Shown here: positions 36,401 to 46,500 of the stretch, piece by piece | Numbering within the stretch: the stretch's first letter is position 1 | How the letters are laid out: every line of letters starts with the position of its first letter | Source of the DNA: Diadema setosum | Taxonomy: Eukaryota > Echinodermata > Echinoidea > Diadematoida > Diadematidae | Assembly: GCF_964275005.1 (NCBI RefSeq) | Contig: NC_092702.1 | Span: 1,465,501 to 1,529,500 of the forward strand | Reading direction: 5' to 3' | Length of the DNA: 64,000 nt | Position numbers and translations under genes: made by a program | The notes under the pieces: model-generated | Databases searched by the model: none | What the model was told of the DNA's origin: nothing | What the model saw: the letters and a program-made list of their open reading frames with translations, nothing else

Positions 36401-39400
36401 TTGTATATTTCTGCGTCATCATTACGGTTTTTTCTTATCTTTTTTGATTTTTTCTTGCGCCCCCTCCCCCGTATTTTCGAAACCGTTGGCGTCCTCTTTT
36501 GATCCAATCGCCGATCGCTTCAGAACGAATGAAATTGCAGTCGCTGCTCCGTGTAACATTTTTCCTGCTAAATATAAAATGACATGAGTGAACACAATAG
36601 ACATTATCATTTTGTCCGTTTCGTCATGTTTTGTTGTTACATGGTGTATCTTCCTCTCTTTTTTTATACAAATTTTGGCGTGCGAGCGTAGCGAGCGAGC
36701 CGAACATTTTTGTATTTTAGCTTACAAATCATGAAACTCTTGTCATTTTTTGCTTATTAAATCTTACAATTCTAATCAAGATATAGTGACGGCCTTATAG
36801 ATAACGATTTATACCAACAAACTGAGGACTTGAAAAAATACTCTAAATTAATACGAGCGAGTAAGCCGAAATTTGTATATTTCCGCGTCATCATTACGTT
36901 TTGTTCTTATCTTGTTTGATTTGTTGTTGTTTTTTGCGCCCCCCCCCCATGTTCGAAACCGTTAACGCCCTCTTTTGATCCAATTGGCGATCGCTTCAGA
37001 ACGAATGAAATTGCAGCCGCTGCTCCGTGAAACATTTTTCCTGCTAAATATAAAATGACATGTATGAACACAATAGACACTGTCATTTTGTCATCATCAC
37101 GTTTTGTTCTTTCCTTCTTTTTTGTATAAATTTTGGCGAGCGAGCGCATCGAGCGAGCCGAAAATTTTTGTATTTCAGCTCACAGAACATGGAATTTTTG
37201 TGTGAACACGATAAACACTGTCATTTTGTCCGCGTCATCATCATGTTTTGTTTTTATCTTGTTTGATTTGGTTTTCTGCCCCCCCCCCCCCCCACCATTC
37301 TCCCCCTTCCGGGCGAGTTTTTTTTTTTTTCTTCCTTTTTCTTCTTGTTCTTCTTCTTTTTCTTCTTCTTTTCTTTTTTTCTTCTTCTTCTTCGTTTTTT
37401 TTCTTCTTCTTTTTTTTTTCGTTTTTTTGCGCCCCAAGGAGTGGCGCCCGGGGCACGTGCCCCCCTTGCCCCCCGCCCCCCCTAGATACGCCACTGATGC
37501 TGATAAACATTAATACCCATGGGATGAATGTATTGTATAGACTATTGTAGTACTTTGTGCGTGCGTGTTTTTCTGTCTTCATTATGTCTTGTAGACCAAG
37601 TATACATACGAACACTGGCGTAGCCAGGGGGGGGGGGGGGGGGGCGATGGGGGCGGTCGCCCCCCCTAAGATTTGGACCGGGGATTTGGGAGGCGGAAAA
37701 AAAAAAATGCGTGTATACTGTATACATGCACATGAAGCGGGTCTCCTTTGCAACCTTTCATCAAATGAGATCATATTTTTTTAATATTTCACTCAAAGTG
37801 TGCACCAGATCGTTGAATTTCAATTCAAAATATGCAAAGTCTCTCGTGCTTGGGAGGGGGTATCCCCCTCCCAAACCCTCCCCCTCTCTGCCTCTTTCCC
37901 TAGCTTAGTACACTTTTTAGATTTACAAAAAAAAAAAATATATGAATAATTCTGAGTGCACAAGACTTATCACTTATATTCCGAAAACTCAAAGTTCCCT
38001 CATGTACAAGGGGAATTTCCCCTTTTAATCGACCCTTTCCTCTCTCAGTCCCCCCCCCCATCATTTTTTTAATGATTTCCCAAATATTTCATCAAATATG
38101 CGTATACGAGATATCTCAATTTCAACCTTAAAAAGGCAAAAGCCCCATCGTACGGGAAGGGTGGAGATAACACTCGCCCACGCCTTATCCCTGCTCGCCC
38201 GCCCCTCCCCCCCCCCCCCCTGCATAGAAGTAGACTGTGGCTACACTTTGAACATAAACAGTTTTCCAAATATGACACAAAATGTGTGCATCAAAACGTT
38301 TAACTGCAATCAGAAAATTATACAGAATCTCCTTCCACAGACTTGCTACACTTCTCTTCTGATTGACAAATTTCCAGATATTCCAACAAAAGTGAGCCCC
38401 CAGATTGTTGAATTTCAGTTCTAAAAGCTTAAAACTGAAAAAAAAAAGGCTCCCTTGAATATGGGAGAGGTATCTTGCCACCCTTCCATTGCTTGTTACT
38501 CATTATCTAGACTTAGCACATTTTTGGGAATGACAATTTCCAAATTTTCCACAAAAAAGTGTGCTCCAGATCGCTTTATTTCAATTCTAAAAACGCAAAA
38601 GCTCTACGAGCGGGAGGGGGAATCCCCCTTCCCCTAAAATCTACCTCACTAGACTTTGTACATGTACATACACACAGATGATGCACATTCGGAATAAGAG
38701 CTAAATTCCGTGATTTTAACACTTCGGTGAAAGAGTATTGCACCAAAATTTGCAGCAGATCACTGAATTTCAGGTCTGAAAATGCAAAATCACCTTCGAG
38801 TGGGAGGGGATATGCCCCTATCTACACCCTCGTCTTCATGCTTTTTCTGTTTGATTGCTGAACAGACAGCGTTCATGATATTCAGTGTAAGAATTAATAC
38901 AAGAAGATTATTTAAATGACACCATTTTATAGACAAATTGTTCAATAATAATCTACACTAAAATGATACGTACTGCAACCATAAACAAGTGGGACTGTTT
39001 CAAGTCGTTAAAACACGCAAAAACATGCATCAAATTGCACCATTTCCAACATCAAAATGCAAAAAGGTCTCACCGTGGGGAGGGGGGACACCCCCCTCCC
39101 ACACCCTCCCCCCCCCCCCTTCCCTCGCTCCGCTCGCTCGAGTTCAGTCTCGTTCATGATACTCAGTGAAAAGAATTAATACAAGAAGTGTATTTTAAAT
39201 TATACCATTTTATAGGCAAATTGTTCAATAATAATCTACGCTAAAATAATACTGCGACCTTAAACAAGTGGGACTGTTTCAACTCGTTAAAACACGCAAA
39301 AACATGCATCAAATTGCACCATTTGCAACATCAAAATGCAAAAAGTTTTCACCGTGGGAGGGGGGAACACCCCCCTCCCACACCCTCCCCCCCCCCCCCC

Positions 39401-41241
39401 CCGCTCGCTCCGCACGCTCGGGGTCAGTCTTGTTCATGATATTCAGTGAAAATAATAAATACAAGAAGTGTATCTAAATTATACCATTTTATAGGCAAAT
39501 TGTTCAATAATAATCTACACTAAAATATACTGCAACCTTAAACAAGTGGGACTGTTTCAACTCGTTAAAACACGCAAAAACGTGCATCAAATTGCACCAT
39601 TTGCAACATCAAAATGCAAAAAGTTCTCACCGTGGGAGATGGGGGGGGGGGGGGGGACACCCCCCTGCCACACCCTCCCCACCCCCGTCGCTCGCTCCAC
39701 TCGCTCGGGTTCATTCTTGTTCATGATATTCAGTGAAAAGAATTAATACAAAAAGTGTATTTAAATTATACCATTTTATAGGCAAATTGTTCAATAATAA
39801 TCTACACTAAAATATACTGCAATCTTAAACAAGTGGGACTGTTTCAACTCGTTAAAACACGCAAAAACGTGCATCAAATCGCACCATTTGCAACATCAAA
39901 ATGCAAAAAGTTCTCACCGTGGGAGGGGGGACACCCCCCTCCCACAACCTCCCCACCCCCGTCGCTCGCTCCGCTCGCTCGGGTTCAGTCTTGTTCATGA
40001 TATTCAGTGAAAAGAATTAATACAAAAAGTGTATTTAAATTATACCATTTTATAGGCAAATTGTTCAATAATAATCTACACTAAAATATACTGCTATCTT
40101 AAACAAGTGGGACTGTTTCACGTCGATAAAACGCGCAAAAACGTGCATCAAATATCAAATTGTACCATTTACAACATCAGAATCAGAATGCAAAAAGTTC
40201 TTACCCCCCCCCCCCCCCTCGCTCGCTCCGCTCGCTCGGGCTCGGTCGCTTCGCTCCCACGCAGACTAATCGCCCCCCTAAGATCAAATCCTGGCTACGC
40301 CGTTGCATACGAATAGGCATAATTCATGGCCGGCGGAGCATTTTCAAAAGTGTGGGGGCCCCAAAGGTCACCAGCTCATCTCTCCCCTTCCATTTCCGGG
40401 TTTCTTCAGCTGACAAGCAAAGAAAAAAAAAAAGAAAGAAAAGAAGGTCCCCAGCTCATCTCTCCCCTTCCATTTCCACTTCTTTTTTTTTTTTTTCAGC
40501 TGACAAAAAAGAAGGTATGTTTCTATTTAGTGCCACTTACGTACTCCCGGGTTAAAAAAAAAGCGTGGGTGCCCAAAGTGATGACACCTTATGCAGAGCT
40601 ACCAAGTCTCACGCAGAATGCGTGAGACTCAAGCAGTTAGGGTCTGTCTCGCGATCTCACGCATGGCACCCATTTTTCTCACGCATCGGGAACATAGCTT
40701 AAAGGATTAAAGTGAGAGTTGCAAATATTGAAGGTATATTTCTCTTTTGACTTTCAAAATAAGTAAAAAATTGAAAAAGCTCCCTACCGTGGGAGGGCGG
40801 ACACCCCTCTCCCACACCCTCCCCCGCTCAGTCGCTTTGGTCCCTCGCTCACGTACACACGCGCGCGCCGAGACGCCGAGTCATGAAAATCTCACTCATA
40901 ATTTTTTTTGAACTTGACATCTATGCTTATGCAGGGCTCGACACTAACAAAAATGCACGTCGGGCCACCAAAATTTCAGAAAGGAAGAATGTGGTGACTC
41001 GATCGGGCCACCAAAAAAGGTCGGATATTTGCCTTTGGGCCACCAAAAATAAAAGTTAGTGTGGAGCCCTGCCTTATGTATTCCTTTGTACAATATGATG
41101 CACAAAAAGTGTGGGGGCCCGAGTCCCCACAGCCCCCACGGCTCCGCCGGCCATGTAATTCCTCTTCAATTTTGTCTTACAATGTAGGTCCTAATAGATT
41201 TTTTAAAAATGGGAAATAATGGAAAGTGTGTTTGTGTCTTC

Positions 41242-41276
<35 letters not shown>

Positions 41277-43503
41277 CGCATTATTTTGATACTAGGGTGA
41301 CACACGTTACAGAACTTGGAAACTTACAAAAATGGCTACCAGTAGGCCTATATACAGAATAATTTTGAGGACGTTGTTTGGAAAGTTGTGTAACTTATCA
41401 ACACACATTTTGGATTTAGTTCACGTTGAATAGTTTAAGTTTAATCACTATAGTGCATTCATTGCTTCTGAAGAAGACGTTTAATTACTTCGAATTACGC
41501 TAATTCTATTATTCGAAAGGAAAGTTGGAACAGAACGCTACTTTACCAGTGTCCAGCTGAGAAACCGTCACTGCAAACGCTGGGTATAGTCTGTATGCTT
41601 TCACTTGCTAATTCCCTGCAATGACGTCACAAGTATCAGGCGTGTTCAGCGAATTACGGGAGAAAGGAGAATGGTATTCTCCCAGCTTTATTTTGCACAA
41701 ATTTTTCCGTGAGGTCGGGAATTGTAATAACTGGGGCTGACTTAAACCATTGCAATTTCTTGAAATACTGTTCATGTTTAATATCTTTGAATGGACAGTT
41801 TGTTTGTTTGTTTGTTTGTTTGTTTGTTTGTTTGTTTGTTTGTTTTGTGTGTGTGTGTGTTTGCATGCATGCAGTCACTTTTGTGGTTGCATCCATCCAG
41901 TTTTTACGAAGGAGGGGGCTTCGTGCGTCTCGGGTTTCTTTCGGTGCATCTTGCCTTCTTTTTTCATAGCTTGGTCTTCTTTCTTCCTATTTAAATGCAG
42001 CAGTGTGCTAAGACTTGAATGAAGTTCCCCACCCAGAGCCCGGCGGCCTTTGCCGGGTAGTATAGGCCTACTTCCGCTATAATCAGGTCCTAGGAACCGG
42101 ATTTTTAGTTTTTTGTTTTATTTTGTGGTTTGTTTGCTTGTTTGTTTTTTTCGTTCTGTCGAAATTTCATCATAACCGCACAAACACAGCATAAGAGCCA
42201 AACACGCAAACCATGCTTACATTGTATGTTGATTTTTGCATACTCAGATACGCTGAAAAGCTATGCTGAATGCGATAATATTTCGGTAATTTCGTCATTT
42301 AAGAGAACGCATATAGTTGTACGTTCAAAGGAGTTTGAAAAATGACGGTGTAGGATTCGGAAACAGTTTGGTATTTCAGTGGTTCGTTATTCCGAAGACC
42401 GAAAGTTCGTGATTTCTAAAGTTTAATAACTTTCGTTATTACGAAGGTTCGTTGACAGGAAAACGAAATAAGGTTTGCTATCTGAAACCCAACTTTTTTT
42501 TTTCCATTGCGGAATTCATTTCATTTTGGACTATGAACTTTCGGAATAACGAACCGTGTTTCATTTTCCGATTAACGAACCTTGGGGATAACGAAGATTC
42601 CTATATCATTTTCGAATAACCAAACCTTCGTAATAGCCAACCCGGCTTAGGCACTCATTCGGCCTTATTTCATTTTTGTAATGCCGAACCTTCGAAATTA
42701 CAAACCTTTGGAATAACGGCACAAATGCTCGTAATAACGAACCAAAGTACATGTTTGTTTTTGTTTTTTTTTTCGGATTTAATTCGGGTCATTTACGCGC
42801 GATTTGTGTGTTTTGGAATAATAAACGTTCGAAATAATGAACCTTAGTGTACTTCATTTTCGGATGAAAGAACCTTCGGAGTAATGAACATCACACTAAG
42901 ATTGAACGTAATTTCCTTGTCGCTCATCGCCCATTCAGAGACGCTCTGTAAATGTTTGTTCTGCTGTAAAATTTCCTATTAATCGATCTGCACTTCTTTA
43001 ACTGTAATGGAGCACATTTCTTTTGTTGTTGTTTTTTTTTAAGCAGCGGCGCATGGAAATGACTTCGTTAGAACGGGAATTTCGCTATAACCGTGTTAGT
43101 TGTTTTTGTACTTTTGTTTTTCTTAATCAGCGACACTTCGAAATGACTTCGATAGAACGGGAATTTTGCTATAACCGTGTTAGTTGTAACGGGATTTTTG
43201 TATATACGGATGCTTATTCCCAGACCGCGCCGTTTATTATGTCAGAGAGTAGCAGAATGCAACTCGATTATACCGGGTTCGTAAACCGCCACACGCCGGA
43301 ACACAACGTGATTAAACAGGATGAAATAGCCATTACTACCCCATCGTGTCGGTAGAGCCTTGGCAAAACGTGGCAAAACGGGAGAACACACACACACACA
43401 TTACACGCGGTAGAACGTGACAAAACGTGAAAGGATCGTATGCCCTGACATACCCACCCTTCCTGTCCCGGTATGGACTGCCTATATGATTTGTTGTGTT
43501 TTG

Positions 43504-43550
<47 letters not shown>

Positions 43551-46500
43551 ATTTTACGGTCATATAGGGATTTATATTTATACTATGACAGCATAATCAT
43601 CCCTTGGATCACGGTCTTTAGGAACTGTTACGTTCAGTCGTATCATCCTGTTTTACTCCATCCCGCGTAGTACATTTCTCATAACACCCACATCGTCTGC
43701 GAGTGCCGTGGCAAATTTTTGACAGCTTAAAAATCTAGTTTGGCATCCGCGGCTTTTATTTTTGCCCATCACTGTCCAATTATACCACGCCGTCTCACAT
43801 GCATCCCGTTTTGTCCATGGCAACCACCGGTGATTCCCGGTGGCTGCCATCGCTGGATAAGAAGACTACAACTGTTTATGACATCACAACCAAATAACCA
43901 TATAAGGAAAATATGAAGAGAATTCAGCAAAATTGCATTTTTTTTTTCTAGCATGATGATGAAGCAGTTGACCCTCTTTCAGAAAACATGCATAATACAT
44001 TACCCTACATATGTCGGTATCAAGTGTATGTCATGTGTACTTTCTTCTTTTTTTTTTAAACAAATTTAGCTGGATTAAAAAAAAAAAAAATGTTTTCTTG
44101 ATATTATTTTGTAGTGACGTCATAATATGTTTTCTTCTCATCCAGCAATGGTGGCACCAAAACTTTGGAAATTCATAACTTTTGAACGGATTATTTCAGT
44201 TTTCTCAAACTTCACTGATGTGTTTTACAAAATATGCTGCATTAGCTCAGTCATCATGTACAGTATGTCCCCCAAAAAATTACAATCCATTTTGGCATTG
44301 ATAACTTCCAATGTGATTAAACTGTCTGAACGCTATTTCAGGGTCTAAAAATATAACATCTTACCTATATTTTGCAAAAAGCCCCATTCAACGTGGTAAA
44401 GTGGTCAGAGAGAAATGTGAATCATTGTGAAGCATGTCGTTGATGTGATTCTTCCAAGTTTAGCACTTGCATGCTCTTTGAACTGCATATTAATGTGTGA
44501 ACACAATGGACAGAACTTGGAGGGAAGGGATTCCTGACATGCTCTACAAAAATCCTCATTTCATTTTGACCACTCAAGCAAATCGGATGGGGTTTTCTGC
44601 AAGACGTGGGTAATAAGTTATCGTTTCATTCCCTGAAATTGTATTTGGATTGATTCACTATTTTTAAAGTTACCATTGCGTAGGGTCCTGTCGATATTTT
44701 TGTCAAGCCCACCGGAGGTGAAGGGAGACTAGGGGATCGCCTGCGGCGTCTGTCCGTCCGTCGTCCGTCCGTCCGTAACGCTACAAAAACTTAAATTACT
44801 TTGTACTGAGTGCTTCAGTGTCAATCAAACTTTGAGTGAAGAGTGCTTATGCAAAGTTACACATGTTACCAAACAGGAAGGTCACCTTAAGGTCAAAGGT
44901 CATAGGCAGGGTCAACAAACTTTGTGAAGGGGCCAATGTTAAGTTTTTACGACTTGTTTCAATTATGGCTCATAACTTTTGATTGGTATGTAACCAAACT
45001 TGGATGGTAGGTGTCCCTTGAGGAGTTGAAGGTCACCACAAGGTTAATGGTCACAGTATTAGGTCAACAAACTTTTAGGGGCCAATGTTAAGTTTTTACG
45101 GCGTGTTTCGATTATGGCTCATAACTTTTGATTGGTTCAGTATGTCCGTTTGTGACCAAACTTAAATGGTAGGTGTCCCTTGTGGAGTTGAAGGTCACCA
45201 CAGGGTAAAAGGTCACAAACAGGGGTCAGCAAACTCTTAGGGGCCAATGTTAAGATTTTATGGTGCGTTTTGATTATGGCTTTATAACTTTTGCTCGGTA
45301 GGACTGTTTGCGACCAAACTTTGGTGGTAGATGTCTGTTGGGGAGTTGAAGATCACAACAAGGTCAAAGGTCACAAACAGGGGCAACAAACTTTTAGGGG
45401 CCAATGTTAACTGTGACTCTGTTTATACAAATGTGTTGTGGTACATTTGTGGGCAAGACACATTTCGGCACTTGCCTTGGTTTTTTTTTTTTTGGGGGGG
45501 GGAGGGGGAGGGGGGACATACAGTATGTTTGAGGAAACGACATACAGTATATTTGAGGAAACTTCCCCATTGAGGAGCCATGACAGATGCTGAACAGCCT
45601 TGAATGAATAATTATCTCTTTTTTTACTCTCCAGGAAACAATCAAGCAAGCTTGGCGAGAGTTGGACCAAAGGGATTCCTATCGAAGTCATTCCCATGGC
45701 CTACCGCCCCATCGTCAGGACCATTGAAACCAAGTTTGGTGGCAGTCCAGAACTCAGGATGGCCAAGAGTAAAGCTGTATGTTCTCCATTCTTTTCAAAA
45801 TATTGTTCGAAGCTTTCTTTCATGGTATTTGTTTTTATGCCAAATTCATCCAATTAAACCTAGTTAAAGGAAAGTGAACATTCAACATATTTGTGACTAG
45901 CCTGTCATTTTAATGTTTTGCCAGTTATATGAAACTGTCATCACAAATTGTCAAGACATTGTACTATAGACCTACATGTATTAGGAGAACCATACATTAT
46001 GGCGGAGGCATACCAGTCGTTTCTAGTTCAAACCCTGATATAGCAAAGTGTTTTCAGTGGTCCCAAGGAGATTATGGTAATGAGAGTCCACTGTATAAAA
46101 GCTCATTGAGTCATTGCATCAATTTACTCTACCATCTGGATAAGCTGAGAGTGAAAACATTCATAAACCTTGGAAGGGGAGTGTCTGAAATCCTTTTCAA
46201 TCTCTTTGAAGTCAAGTCAGTTCATTTTATTTGAACCGATTATTTGTAGATTGATACAAAGTAACTAATGAACAGAGTGACAATTTAATGTGATGATTGG
46301 GTAATACATGCATGTTTTAATACATGAATGGTGGTCAGGGTCCCCAGGAAGCACAGCGTATGATTAGGGACCATTTAACATAATTAAATTGTACTACATT
46401 TACTTACACACACAGAGTAAAAAACAGACAGCACAAACAAACTAAATATAAATTGTTAATTGATGGCTGGCCAGCAACATTATTTACTCCTAATACTTGA

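Noticed and set aside
37180-37774. Long frames full of K/E/R or F/S on both strands
   Set aside because: They arise from the ttc-rich tract and G/C runs inside a hAT-like element.
39268-40316. Repeated frames starting [12 protein letters not shown] as a tandem protein family
   Set aside because: They repeat because the 275-bp DNA unit repeats; each ends in homopolymer G/C, with no splice context or protein similarity.
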